Assembly: GCA_964628235.1 (NCBI GenBank)
Contig: CAZVLU010000014.1
Coordinates: forward strand, 4,989-68,988
Direction: 5' to 3'
DNA from: CAMAVH01 sp964628235
Lineage (GTDB): Bacteria; Pseudomonadota; Alphaproteobacteria; SMXQ01
Length of the DNA: 64,000 nucleotides
The position numbers and the translations under genes were made by a program. Shown in pieces: positions 28,801 through 37,695 of the stretch. Below the pieces are notes generated by a model. It was not told the origin of the DNA, did not search any database, and saw only the letters and a program-made list of their open reading frames with translations. How positions within the stretch are numbered: position 1 is the stretch's first letter; each line of letters starts with the position of its first letter.

Positions 28801-29652
28801 TTATTCGCCGAGCTTCATCAGCAGGCCGCGTTCGCGCGCCACGTGGAAGGTATAGAGAAACAACGCCGTGCCGACGCCGAGATAGACGACGTTGAGCCCC
28901 ATCGCCGCGAACAAGTGATCGAAGCGAAACACGCCGTCGAACATCACCGCGCGCATCCCTTCGAAGACATGGGCCGAGGGCAGCGCCCAGGATACGGGCT
29001 GCAGCCAAGCCGGCAGACTGGCGACCGGATAGTAAATGCCCGAGATCGGCGCTAACGCGAAGATCGTGATCCAGGCAAGGCTTTCGGCGCCAAGGCCATA
29101 GCGCAGGATCAGCGCCGAAATCATCAGCCCCGCCGCCCAGCCCATGATCAAGAGATTGGCGAAAAAAGCGAGCAGCGGCAGGCCGAGCGTGAAGATCGAA
29201 TATTCGTAGAGCAGGATCGCCAGCAGCGCTGCCGGCACGACGCCGATCAAGGTGCGGATCAGGCTCATGACCATCAGCGAGATGATCATCTCGTAAGGCC
29301 GCAGCGGGCTGACAAAGAGGCTCGCCAGATTGCGCGACCATATCTCTTCGAGGAACGAGACCGAGACGCCGAGCTGGCCGCGAAACAGCACGTCCCAGAG
29401 TATGACGGCTGCGATCAGCACGCCGGCCGCTTGCGCCACCCATGCCGAATTGGTGGCGAGGAATTGGCTGATGAAGCCCCACAGCACCATCTGCAGCGTC
29501 GGCCAATAGGCCAGTTCGAATAGGCGCGGCCAAGAGGTGCGCAGCACGTAAACATGGCGCATGACCATGGCGCCGATGCGGCGCGGCGAAAAGGCGGCCG
29601 GCTTGGGCGCCAAGCTCGGCAGTTTTGCGCGCAGTTGAGGGGCCGGACTCAT
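28801..29652 (-). CDS. ABC-2 type transporter permease
   Basis: A 283-residue integral membrane protein with about six hydrophobic segments and the ABC-2 permease signature region LAPISGIYYPVASLPAWLQP, followed by LPSAHVFEGMRAV. It pairs with the upstream ATPase gene, whose stop overlaps its start by 4 bp. Permeases of this type export lipids, polysaccharides or drugs. Nothing in the sequence names the substrate. It lies between cobT and the type I secretion genes, but no link to either is shown. Confidence 0.88.
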   Translation of the reverse strand: MSPAPQLRAKLPSLAPKPAAFSPRRIGAMVMRHVYVLRTSWPRLFELAYWPTLQMVLWGFISQFLATNSAWVAQAAGVLIAAVILWDVLFRGQLGVSVSFLEEIWSRNLASLFVSPLRPYEMIISLMVMSLIRTLIGVVPAALLAILLYEYSIFTLGLPLLAFFANLLIMGWAAGLMISALILRYGLGAESLAWITIFALAPISGIYYPVASLPAWLQPVSWALPSAHVFEGMRAVMFDGVFRFDHLFAAMGLNVVYLGVGTALFLYTFHVARERGLLMKLGE

Positions 29653-30422
29653 CGTGCCGCCTCCGGCATGATCTCTCCATCGCGCGCGATATGGAGGAAG
29701 ACGTCTTCCAGATCGTCGCGGCCATAGCGCGCGAGCAAGGCTTGCGGCGCGCCGCGGTCGACGATTTTTCCGGACCGCATGATGGCGACATCGGCAGCCA
29801 TGCGCTCGACCTCCGCCATGTTATGCGACGCGAGGATGATGGCGGCGCCGGTGCGGGCTTGATAGTCGACGAGATAGCTGCGGATCCAGTCGGCGGTGTC
29901 TGGATCGAGCGAGGCGGTCGGCTCGTCGAGCAGCAAGATTTCCGGCCGGTTGAGCAGCGACTTGGCGAGCGCGATGCGCGAGCGCTGGCCGGCCGACAAA
30001 TCGCCGAGCGGGCGCTTGAGGAACTCGGTCGCTTGCAATTCCTCGCAGACCTCTTCGATTCGCGCATTGAGGTTGGGCAGGCCATAAAGCCCGCCATAGA
30101 CCTTCAGGACCTCGCGCACTTTCAGCCGGCGCGGCAAATCGACATAGGGCGATGAGAAATTGATGCGCGCCAGCACCCGGTGGCGATGCCTGAGCATGTC
30201 CTCGCCGAGCAATTCGATCCTGCCGGACGTCGGCAGCAACAGGCCAAGCAGCATGGAGATGATCGTGGTCTTGCCGGCGCCGTTGGCGCCGAGCAGCGCG
30301 AAGGTGCTGCCGGCGGCGACGTCGAAATCGACGCCATCGACGGCGCGGACGTCTTTGTAGCGCTTGGTCAGGCCGCGAACGCGGACGACAAGAGGCTCGG
30401 CGGGGGAAGCGGTGGTCGGCAT
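29649..30422 (-). CDS. ABC transporter ATP-binding protein (ABC-2 exporter)
   Basis: A 257-residue nucleotide-binding subunit with Walker A LLGANGAGKTTIISML (about residues 43-58), signature LSAGQRSRIALAKSLLNRP, Walker B ILLLDEPTASLDP and the switch histidine in ILASHNMAEVERMA. It is translationally coupled to the permease and probably energises it. A 49-bp gap separates it from the HlyD gene upstream on the same strand, so read-through from the secretion genes is possible. Confidence 0.92.
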   Translation of the reverse strand: MPTTASPAEPLVVRVRGLTKRYKDVRAVDGVDFDVAAGSTFALLGANGAGKTTIISMLLGLLLPTSGRIELLGEDMLRHRHRVLARINFSSPYVDLPRRLKVREVLKVYGGLYGLPNLNARIEEVCEELQATEFLKRPLGDLSAGQRSRIALAKSLLNRPEILLLDEPTASLDPDTADWIRSYLVDYQARTGAAIILASHNMAEVERMAADVAIMRSGKIVDRGAPQALLARYGRDDLEDVFLHIARDGEIMPEAAR

Positions 30423-30471
30423 GAGCCTTATGTAAGGCCGACCTTGCGTTCCGCCAAGCGGCTATCTTTGC

Positions 30472-31860
30472 CTATCTCTCGCGGAACGAGCTTTCGGTGG
30501 TGCGGCGCACACGGTCCGTCAGGTAGGCGAGGATCGAGCGCTTGTCGATCAGCATATCGACCTGGGCGAGCATGCCCGGATAGACGACGTGCACGCCCGG
30601 CTTATCGCCGAGATAGTTCTTCTCGGTGATGACTTGCACGACGAAGGTCGGCTGGTCGCCCTGCTTTTCGATGCTGGCGTCGGCGGCGATCTGCTGCACG
30701 GTGCCGGATAGCGAGCCGAACTTGGCGAAATCGTAAGTCTGGATTTTCACCGTCGCCGGCATGCCGACATGGACATAGCCGATGTCATTGTTGGTCACGC
30801 GCGCTTCGAGGATGAGCCGCTCGTCGGTCGGCACCACGCGCATCATCGGCTCGTTCGGCGCGATCGATTGACCGACGGCGAAAACGGCGAGGTTCTGGAT
30901 GATGCCGTCGTCGGGCGACTTGATGGCGAGGTTGGCGCGGCGCGAGTTCTGCTGCGCGAGGCCCGACTCGGTGCTGTTGAGCTTGGCTTTCGCGTCGGAC
31001 AGGTCGGACAGCACCTGCGCGAGATTTTCGGAGGTCACGCTGGTGAGACGGGCGCGCGCTTCTGCGAGGGCGGCGGTGGCGACGCGCAGTTGTTCTTGCG
31101 CCTGGGTCACCTGGCCGACCAGATCGTTGAGCTGGCGCTGAATGGTCAGGTATTGCAGCTTCGGGAAATAGCCTTCTCCGGCGAGGCTGCCGACGGCGGC
31201 TTCTTGCTGCTGCAAAAGCCCTTGGCTTTTGGTCTTGCCTTCGATGTCTTTGCGCAGCGCGCCGACTTCGGTCTCGCGCTGGGTGACGACGTTCTGGGCG
31301 GCGATCTTGCGCTGCTCGACGGCCTCGCGGCGCGCCGCGAGTTGGCGCAGTTGCTGCTCAATCACTTGCGGCCAGTCGCGATGCAAGTCGTCGGGGAATT
31401 GCGGCTCGTCTTCAAGCGCCTCGGCCTCCAGGCGCGCGACTTGGCCGAGCAGATCGGCGCGGTCCTTTTGCAGCCGGCTGACGTCTTCGCGCAGTACGTC
31501 GGGGTCGAGCTCGACCAGCACCTGGCCGGCCTTCACAGTGTCGCCTTCTTTGACGTGCAGGGCGGTGACGCGACCGCCTTCGGGGTGATTGATCAATTTG
31601 ACGCGGCCGGCCGGGCGCACTTGCGCCTGGGCGCTGGCGACCTGTTCGACGATCGAAAAGGCCATCCACAAAATGAACGCGATGAAGGCCGCGGCGATGG
31701 TGAAAACGAGCACCCTCACCATCGGCGAATGTTCTTTTTCGACCAACGATTGCGCTGCTGGCAGGAAATCGACATAGCCCGACTTCATCTCTTCGCTCTC
31801 GGCGTTGAAAGCGCCGGGCAGCGCGGCGTCGCGGACTTTGCGGCTGAGGGCGCCGATCAT
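30472..31860 (-). CDS. HlyD family type I secretion periplasmic adaptor
   Basis: The membrane fusion protein of a type I secretion system, 462 residues. One transmembrane helix lies near residues 50-72 (VFTIAAAFIAFILWMAFSIV), then the biotinyl-lipoyl-like half GGRVTALHVKEGDTVKAGQV. A long coiled coil follows (about 130-290, rich in Gln, Glu and Arg). The second lipoyl half and the beta-barrel end with VYPGMLAQVDMLIDKRSILA. Its ATG overlaps the stop of the ABC component (ATGA). The outer-membrane TolC partner is not in the window. The likely substrate is the adhesin at 58891. Confidence 0.93.
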   Translation of the reverse strand: MIGALSRKVRDAALPGAFNAESEEMKSGYVDFLPAAQSLVEKEHSPMVRVLVFTIAAAFIAFILWMAFSIVEQVASAQAQVRPAGRVKLINHPEGGRVTALHVKEGDTVKAGQVLVELDPDVLREDVSRLQKDRADLLGQVARLEAEALEDEPQFPDDLHRDWPQVIEQQLRQLAARREAVEQRKIAAQNVVTQRETEVGALRKDIEGKTKSQGLLQQQEAAVGSLAGEGYFPKLQYLTIQRQLNDLVGQVTQAQEQLRVATAALAEARARLTSVTSENLAQVLSDLSDAKAKLNSTESGLAQQNSRRANLAIKSPDDGIIQNLAVFAVGQSIAPNEPMMRVVPTDERLILEARVTNNDIGYVHVGMPATVKIQTYDFAKFGSLSGTVQQIAADASIEKQGDQPTFVVQVITEKNYLGDKPGVHVVYPGMLAQVDMLIDKRSILAYLTDRVRRTTESSFRER

Positions 31861-34094
31861 GACGGGGTTCCCCCATTCGGGTTGATGGGGGGCGGGTTGG
31901 GCGACGTGCCGCCGGCGGCGCGCGGCGCCAGAATATCTTGCGGCGTGCCTTCGCGCGTGATGCGGCCGTTGGCGATGACGATCACGCGGTCGACGATGGT
32001 CAAGGGTGCTGCGCGGTGCGTGATCATCAGGATGGTGCGGCCTTCGGCGGCGCGCTTGAGGTTGCGCAGCAGATTGCCCTCGGTTTCCGGATCGAGCGCG
32101 CTGGTCGCTTCGTCGAGAATCAGGATGCGCGGATTGCGCGCCAGCGCGCGGGCGATGCAGAGCAATTGGCGCTGGCCGGCCGACAGGCCGACGCCGCGCT
32201 CGGCGAGCTGCGTCTCGTAGCCTTTCGGCAGGCGCATGATGAAGTCATGGGCGCCGACGAAGCGCGCGGCGCCGACGACACGCTCGGCGGCTTCAGGGCC
32301 GAGGCCCATGCCGATGTTTTCGCGCACGGTGCCGGCGAAGAGCTGGATGTCTTGCGGCACGACGCCGATCTGGCTGCGCACGGCGGCCGGCGCGATATGC
32401 TCGACATCGGTGCCGTCAAGCATGGCGCGGCCTTCTGTCGGCTTGTAAAGGCCCTGAATGATGCGCGCGAGGGTCGACTTGCCGGAGCCCGATGGGCCGA
32501 CGATGCCGATAGCCTCGCCCGGCTTGACGTTCAGGCTGATTTCTTCGAGCACCTTCGGTAGTTCTTCGCCATAGGCATAGCTGACGTTTTCCAGCGTGAT
32601 GCCGCCGCCGAGGCGGGGCGCCGGACCGAGCGCGCCGGGTTCCGGCTCAGATGGCCCGTTCATGATGACGTCGAGGCGGCCGAGGGCGGCGCGCAGTTCC
32701 TGCACCTGCACCCAGGTCGAGACGACTTGGCGCATCGGCGCGATGGCGCGCGAGGTGAGGATGGAAGAGGCGATCAGCGCGCCGACGGTCATCTCGCCGG
32801 CGATGGCCCATTGCGCGCCAAGCACGATGACGACGAGGCTGGCTATGTTCTGCAGAACCCCGCCGAGCGAGGAGAGCGTGTTGCTGAGCTGGGCCGAGCG
32901 GTAGCCGGTCCAGGCGGTGCGCGCGAGATGGTCTTCCCAGCGCTTTTCGATTTCGGGTTCGAGGCCTAGCGATTTGATGGTGAGCGCGTTGTTGGCCGTC
33001 TCGGTCATCACCGAGGCTTTCGCCGCCATCGCCTGGAAGCTCTGGTCGAGTAGATTCTTCTGCGACTTATGCGTGAAGAACGAGAGCAGCACGAACAGCG
33101 GCATGACGACGATCAGCACCATGCCCATGCGCACGTCGATATAAAACTGCGCGAGGACGAATATGAAGACGAAGGCGAGATCGGCGAGCGCCATCGGCGT
33201 GGCGCCGGTGAAGAACTGGCGCAGGGTTTCGAGCTGGCGCAGACGCTCGGCGATCATGCCGGTCGGCGTCGATTCGAAATGGCCGAGCGGCATGCGCAGC
33301 AGCTTGTGCATGACTTCGCTGCCGATCAGCGCGTCGAGCCGCGCGCCGCTGTGGCTCGCGATGTAGCCGCGCAGGGCGCGCAGAATGGCTTCGAAGACGT
33401 AAAGCAGGATCATGCCGATGGCGAGCACAGTCAGCGTATCGAACGCCTGCTGGCCGATGACCTTGTTGTAAACGGTCATCGAGAAGAGCGGCGCGCCGAG
33501 GGCGAAGAGGTTGATGATCAGCGACGCGACGCCGATCTCGATGAGGGCGGCGCGCAGGCGGTTGGAGATCAACGCGCGCCAGCCGGCGAGTCCGCGGCCG
33601 GTGTCGGTGACGGGAGCGACAAGCAGCGCCCCTTGCGCCCAGTCGAGCAAAGCGCCGCCCTTGGCCGTCTCGGCGTTGGCGCGGTTGGGATCGAACAGGG
33701 TGAATTCGTCTTTGCGCCGCTCGGTCACCACTTTTGCGCCGCCATCCTTGCCGAGGATGACGAACGGCAGCGGCAGGGCCTTCAGCGAATCCTCAGTCAG
33801 CGCGCGGCGGCCGACCTTGTAGCCGAGGCGGCTGGCGGCGCGGACGAAATCGTCGACCGTCATGCGGCCGGTCGGCATCGGCGTCGCGCTGCGGATTTCG
33901 GCCAGGCTGGTTTGCTTGCCGAGCAATACGCTGACGCGCGCTAGGCATAGCAGCAAAGCATCAGGCTTGGGGGGCTCGGCGGCTTTCGCCTGTTCGGCAT
34001 TCTCGCGCGCGCCGGCCAGCGGCAGCGGCGTGACGACGTTATCCGACGCGCGGCCCGTGCCCGCGCCTTCGTTTGCCCGATCCTGTTGGTTCAT
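31857..34094 (-). CDS. Type I secretion ABC transporter (LapB/RtxB type, with C39-like domain)
   Basis: The 745-residue inner-membrane exporter has an N-terminal peptidase-C39-like domain (about 45-180) that lacks the catalytic cysteine, as expected for RTX exporters. Six membrane helices follow (about 185-470). The ATPase domain has Walker A VGPSGSGKSTLARII (about 535), signature LSAGQRQLLCIARAL, Walker B ILILDEATSALDPE and the histidine in MITHRAAPL. I placed the start at ATG 34094; the open frame runs about 28 residues further upstream but that part looks non-coding. It is coupled to HlyD and is divergent from the secreted-protein gene at 34411. Confidence 0.93.
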   Translation of the reverse strand: MNQQDRANEGAGTGRASDNVVTPLPLAGARENAEQAKAAEPPKPDALLLCLARVSVLLGKQTSLAEIRSATPMPTGRMTVDDFVRAASRLGYKVGRRALTEDSLKALPLPFVILGKDGGAKVVTERRKDEFTLFDPNRANAETAKGGALLDWAQGALLVAPVTDTGRGLAGWRALISNRLRAALIEIGVASLIINLFALGAPLFSMTVYNKVIGQQAFDTLTVLAIGMILLYVFEAILRALRGYIASHSGARLDALIGSEVMHKLLRMPLGHFESTPTGMIAERLRQLETLRQFFTGATPMALADLAFVFIFVLAQFYIDVRMGMVLIVVMPLFVLLSFFTHKSQKNLLDQSFQAMAAKASVMTETANNALTIKSLGLEPEIEKRWEDHLARTAWTGYRSAQLSNTLSSLGGVLQNIASLVVIVLGAQWAIAGEMTVGALIASSILTSRAIAPMRQVVSTWVQVQELRAALGRLDVIMNGPSEPEPGALGPAPRLGGGITLENVSYAYGEELPKVLEEISLNVKPGEAIGIVGPSGSGKSTLARIIQGLYKPTEGRAMLDGTDVEHIAPAAVRSQIGVVPQDIQLFAGTVRENIGMGLGPEAAERVVGAARFVGAHDFIMRLPKGYETQLAERGVGLSAGQRQLLCIARALARNPRILILDEATSALDPETEGNLLRNLKRAAEGRTILMITHRAAPLTIVDRVIVIANGRITREGTPQDILAPRAAGGTSPNPPPINPNGGTPS

Positions 34095-34410
34095 TCTACC
34101 CCGCCCTTTCGGCCGCCCCGTCCATTTGGAGCCATGCGACCGTCCCCCGACCCGAGATATGCTCATATCCCAGCGCACTCTGCCGTTTGGTTAAAACAGG
34201 GTGCGTCAGGAAATACTTATCGGTTTACGCGCTCTATTCAAAGCGGCGGGGGATTCCTGTTATATTTCGTATAATGAAATAACCAAGAGGCCCGCCACTA
34301 CTTATGCCTTGATAAGCATATAAAGATTTTGTTATATAGTCTAGTCTATGGTGATGGACCTGTGACAAACCCCCAGTCCTTTGGGGTCCTGCCGAGCAGG
34401 AGATGGAACA
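34095..34410. promoter_or_regulatory. Divergent regulatory region between type I secretion operon and secreted-protein gene
   Basis: This 316-bp non-coding stretch is markedly more AT-rich than its neighbours from about 34190 to 34350. It holds two dyads: GATATG-CT-CATATC (34156-34169), and GTTAT-AT-TTC (34259-34268) facing GAAATAAC (34276-34283) around a TATAAT at 34270-34275. It also holds the 31-bp element shared with the adhesin promoter (34308-34338) and a small hairpin CCCCA/TGGGG (34371-34386). GGAG at 34399-34402 serves the ATG at 34411. No coding sequence is supported. Confidence 0.6.
34308..34338 (+). promoter_or_regulatory. Shared 31-bp promoter-like element, copy 1
   Basis: The element begins CTTGATAAG, continues with ATATAAAGATTT and ends TTATATA. 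It can be read as a -35 TTGATA and a -10 TTATAT with a 17-bp spacer. It matches positions 58774-58804 upstream of the adhesin at 28 of 31 bases, and lies 103 bp before the ATG at 34411. A conserved spacer, not only conserved boxes, suggests a bound regulator or an alternative sigma factor rather than simple sigma-70 convergence. Confidence 0.6.
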
Positions 34411-35559
34411 ATGCTAACGAAGTTGCCGATGATCGCCGAGAAAGATATGCCGCGCCGCGCGCGCTTGCTTGCCTGCGTCAGCCTCATGGCTGTTTGCGGC
34501 CTCCTGCTATTTGCGGGCGCTGACGCGCGCGGGCAAGGGGTGGGCGGCCCTAATCCGGAATTGACGGCGCCGATCCGCGTGCCGCCGGCGGTGCTCACCG
34601 GCCTGCTTGCCGGCACGCCCGAGGGCCTGCAGCAGCTCAAGAATTTCCTCGCCGACAACAATGCCTCGCCCGACGACATCAGCCAGCGCGCCATCCGCGT
34701 CGTGCAGCAGTTGAAAGACAGCCGCCTGGTCAGCGATCCGGCCACGATCATCGCCGCCGCCGACCGCATCGCCCAAACTGTGTCAGACAGTTTGAACGCG
34801 GCGCGCGTCGTCCAACTCAAGGTCGATCGCGAATTCCGTGTGCCTGAAGGCGCGCGCGCCTTCGACTTCGGCCCCGCCGACAAACCGCCGACCGAAGGGT
34901 TTGAGCGCGTCCAGCCGAATGATCCGCGCATGCGCGGCGGCCAGATGCAAGGCGTGCGCCGTCCCGGCGACGGCGCCAATATTTTGTCGGGCGGCATCAC
35001 CGGCGTCGAGGGGATGCAGCTCGATGTGCCCGATGGCGAATATCGCGTGATCCTGATGACCGAGGCGCTCGGCGATGCGGCGGTCAGCCTGGCGCCGTTC
35101 GGCCAGCAGCTGGTCGCCAATGGCAATACTCTCAACATCTTCAACACAGAGCCGGAAGATTGGCTGCGTCAGGCGGTATTGTCGACGCGCGGCCTCGATG
35201 GCGCGAGCGACCAAGGCAACCGCCAGGGCGGCGCCATCACGCTGACCGTGCGTGTGCAGGGCGGCAAGCTGATCATGGACTTCCGCATGGCCGGCGCCGA
35301 GCAGTTGCTGCGGACCTACCTTACAGGCCTGATCATCCAGCCGATCGAGCAGCCGCCGCTTTTGGCGCGCACGCCCGATGCTGATTGGGGGCAGCGCCCG
35401 GTCGATCAAAACGCGCGTAACGAGGCCCAAGTCGCCCAGGCGATCAGTGAACTGCTGCAGGATGTCGAACCGAGTGGCGGGCCGCGACCGCGCGACCCGA
35501 CGCCGCCTGATCTCGGCCCGCCGGTGACCGAGCCGCGGTCGATTGCCAGCCCGAGCTGA
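34411..35559 (+). CDS. Secreted protein with possible galactose-binding-like domain, adhesin-coregulated
   Basis: I do not recognise this as a named family. With ATG at 34411 (GGAG 8 bases upstream) it has 382 residues. A signal peptide is clear: basic MPRRAR, then a hydrophobic stretch ending FAGADARG. A helical segment of about 100 residues follows. A central part reads FDFGPADKPPTEGF, later GGITGVEGMQLDVPDGEYRV and further beta-like strands; this resembles the galactose-binding-like (malectin/CBM-type) domain seen at the start of polysaccharide-active enzymes. The C-terminal 60 residues are proline-rich and disordered. It sits between the exporter genes and the outer-membrane export genes. 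A matrix-binding role is inference. Confidence 0.65.
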   Translation: MLTKLPMIAEKDMPRRARLLACVSLMAVCGLLLFAGADARGQGVGGPNPELTAPIRVPPAVLTGLLAGTPEGLQQLKNFLADNNASPDDISQRAIRVVQQLKDSRLVSDPATIIAAADRIAQTVSDSLNAARVVQLKVDREFRVPEGARAFDFGPADKPPTEGFERVQPNDPRMRGGQMQGVRRPGDGANILSGGITGVEGMQLDVPDGEYRVILMTEALGDAAVSLAPFGQQLVANGNTLNIFNTEPEDWLRQAVLSTRGLDGASDQGNRQGGAITLTVRVQGGKLIMDFRMAGAEQLLRTYLTGLIIQPIEQPPLLARTPDADWGQRPVDQNARNEAQVAQAISELLQDVEPSGGPRPRDPTPPDLGPPVTEPRSIASPS

Positions 35560-35659
35560 TCCTGTCCTTGTTGAACCGGCGCCAGTCATCGGCGTATTGA
35601 ATAGAGAATAAAGATATGTCACTAGCCGAAACAGATGAGTGGGGTACCCTGAGGGGGTG

Positions 35660-37129
35660 ATGCGCAGACGCGAGCCGAACATATCAGCCGCTGCTTATAG
35701 CCGGCGCGCCTTCGTGCGCGCGGGCTTTTTGCGCTTGAGCTGTTCGACGCGCGCGCTCTTGGCCGCAGGCTTGCTGTGCGCCGGCGCGGCCCCGGTCGTT
35801 GCCCAGGGGTATGATCCCGTCTACACGCAATCGCAGAGCATTTCGACGGCGCCAAGCGCCTTCGCCTCCGGACTCGCGCCGCTCGGCTTGACGGGTACGG
35901 CGCTTGAGGAGTCAGTGCAATTGCGCCCGCGGCCCGAGTTTCAAGCCATCGGCATGCAACTCGACGACGCCATTACTGAAGTCGGTCAACTGCTCACCGA
36001 TCGCAAAGAGCGCGACTTCCGCCCCCGCCATGAGCGCACCGGCAGCTTCCAGGTCTATCCGAAGATCGAGGGCACGGTGGAATTCACCGACAATCTTTAT
36101 CGCCGTGAAACGAATGCGGTCGCCGACCAGATCTTCAAGATCGCGCCGTCGGTGCTGGTGCAGTCGGAATGGGCGAACCATATGCTCTATTTCAACACCG
36201 GCGCGCTCTCGGCTCATCATGTCGATACGGCGAGCGAAAACTATTTCAATTGGTACGTCGGCACCGGCGGCCGCCTCGACATTGAGGAAGACGAATATCT
36301 GAACGGCAATCTGCGCTTCGCGCGCGAACATGAGCAGCGCGGCAGTGCCGAAGACGTGGGGCTGCCCGAGCCGACGCCGTACGCCAACTATACCGGCGAC
36401 CTCTCCTACACGAAGCGCGGCAGCGCGATCTACAACCGCGTCGCTTACACGTTCAACCGCTTCGACTACGACGACGTCGGCACGACCAACAATGACGATC
36501 GCGACCGCAACGAGCATGAGCTGGCTTGGCGCATCGGCTGGGAAGACGTGCCGGGCATGGTCTATTACGTCGAGCCGGCAGTGAACAGGCGCATCTACGA
36601 CCAGGAACGCGACGACAGCGGCCTGCAACGCAGTTCGCACGGCTGGCGCCTGCTTGTCGGCTTCAATTGGGATGTTTCCGGCGTCAGCTACGCCGAAGCC
36701 GGCGTCGGCTACATGTCGCAGAATTACGATGATGCGACGTTGGATACGATTTCAGGCTGGTCGATCAACGGCAAGTATGTGTGGAACACGACCGAGTTGG
36801 TCACCATGACCGCCGAGGCGCAGCGCAGTATCAACGAAACCACGCAGGCTGGCGCATCCGGCATTCTGGCCACCCGCGCGGCTTTCACGATCGACTACGA
36901 AGCCTTCTACAACTTGATCCTCGACACCAAATTCTTGTGGCGCAATGACGAGTATGGCGGCGTCAATCGCAGCGACGATATCTGGGGCGTCTCTTTCGGC
37001 GCACGCTATCTGATTAGCGAAAACTATTACGGCTTGCTGCGTCTTTCACATGACGAACGGGAATCGAGCCAAGCCGGCAGCAGCTATATTGACAATCGCA
37101 TTATCTTCACTCTCGGTGCTCAAATATGA
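35660..37129 (+). CDS. Outer-membrane beta-barrel protein of the polysaccharide export locus
   Basis: A 489-residue exported protein. The N-terminus is basic with a late hydrophobic run (LLAAGLLCAGAAPVVAQ), consistent with a long signal peptide. From about residue 125 on, the sequence is a series of amphipathic beta-strands rich in Tyr, Trp and Asn (for example YKRG-like turns, YEAFYNLILDTKFLWRNDEY), ending LSHDERESSQAG then IIFTLGAQI. This fits the putative beta-barrel porin 2 type found in exopolysaccharide loci. I chose ATG 35660 after GAGGGGG; an in-frame GTG at 35639 is possible. It overlaps the Wza gene by 4 bp, so the two are probably made together. Confidence 0.8.
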   Translation: MRRREPNISAAAYSRRAFVRAGFLRLSCSTRALLAAGLLCAGAAPVVAQGYDPVYTQSQSISTAPSAFASGLAPLGLTGTALEESVQLRPRPEFQAIGMQLDDAITEVGQLLTDRKERDFRPRHERTGSFQVYPKIEGTVEFTDNLYRRETNAVADQIFKIAPSVLVQSEWANHMLYFNTGALSAHHVDTASENYFNWYVGTGGRLDIEEDEYLNGNLRFAREHEQRGSAEDVGLPEPTPYANYTGDLSYTKRGSAIYNRVAYTFNRFDYDDVGTTNNDDRDRNEHELAWRIGWEDVPGMVYYVEPAVNRRIYDQERDDSGLQRSSHGWRLLVGFNWDVSGVSYAEAGVGYMSQNYDDATLDTISGWSINGKYVWNTTELVTMTAEAQRSINETTQAGASGILATRAAFTIDYEAFYNLILDTKFLWRNDEYGGVNRSDDIWGVSFGARYLISENYYGLLRLSHDERESSQAGSSYIDNRIIFTLGAQI

Positions 37130-37695
37130 TCGCGACGCGTTTCTTTCGTGCCCTGGGTTTCGCGATGGCTCTATCGACGCTGGCGGCTTGCGCCGAAACC
37201 CCGGTGGTCGTGCAGGCGCCCAATCCCGTCGGCAGTCCCGATTATTATCTCGGCCCAGGCGACAAAGTGAAGATTAACGTCTTCAACAACCCGGATATCT
37301 CGGGCGAAGCCGTGCTCGATTCGGGCGGCGATATCGCCATGCCGTTGCTCGGCCAAGTGGGGGCGCAGAATCTCACGGTCACCCAATTGCAGACCAAGAT
37401 CACGGATCTGCTGAACAAGCAGTATCTCGTCGATCCCAAAGTCAGCGTCGAAGTGCTGAACTATCGCCCGTTCTTCATCCTCGGCGAGGTCGGACGTCCG
37501 GGCAGCTATCCGTACATCGCCGGCGTCACGGTGCGTCAGGCCGTCGCCATCGGCGGCGGCTACACGCGCCGCGCGCGCACGTCGAGCGTCTCGATCGTGC
37601 GTCAATCGCCGCTCGGCGAGGAGCGCATCGAAGCGTTGGCGGAGACGCCGGTCTTGCCTGGCGATACCGTGGAAGTCGGTCGGCGCTTGTTCTAA
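37126..37695 (+). CDS. Polysaccharide export lipoprotein, Wza/EpsA type, short form
   Basis: A 189-residue outer-membrane lipoprotein. The lipobox is LAAC with Cys22. The polysaccharide export domain begins YYLGPGDKVKINVFNNPDIS and has the DSGGDIAMPLLGQV block. One SLBB-like segment follows (FFILGEVGRPGSYPYIAGVTVRQAVAIGGG kept here only by its landmarks GEVGRPG and AIGGGYTRRA). It ends after PGDTVEVGRRLF, without the second SLBB unit and amphipathic helix that form the pore in E. coli Wza. The adjacent, overlapping beta-barrel gene may supply the outer-membrane channel. Confidence 0.92.
   Translation: MIATRFFRALGFAMALSTLAACAETPVVVQAPNPVGSPDYYLGPGDKVKINVFNNPDISGEAVLDSGGDIAMPLLGQVGAQNLTVTQLQTKITDLLNKQYLVDPKVSVEVLNYRPFFILGEVGRPGSYPYIAGVTVRQAVAIGGGYTRRARTSSVSIVRQSPLGEERIEALAETPVLPGDTVEVGRRLF

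Noticed and set aside
34095..34178. N-terminal extension of the secretion ABC protein up to 34178
   Set aside because: The 28 extra residues are Arg/Gly-rich without similarity to exporter N-termini, and the region shows intergenic character; ATG 34094 is preferred.
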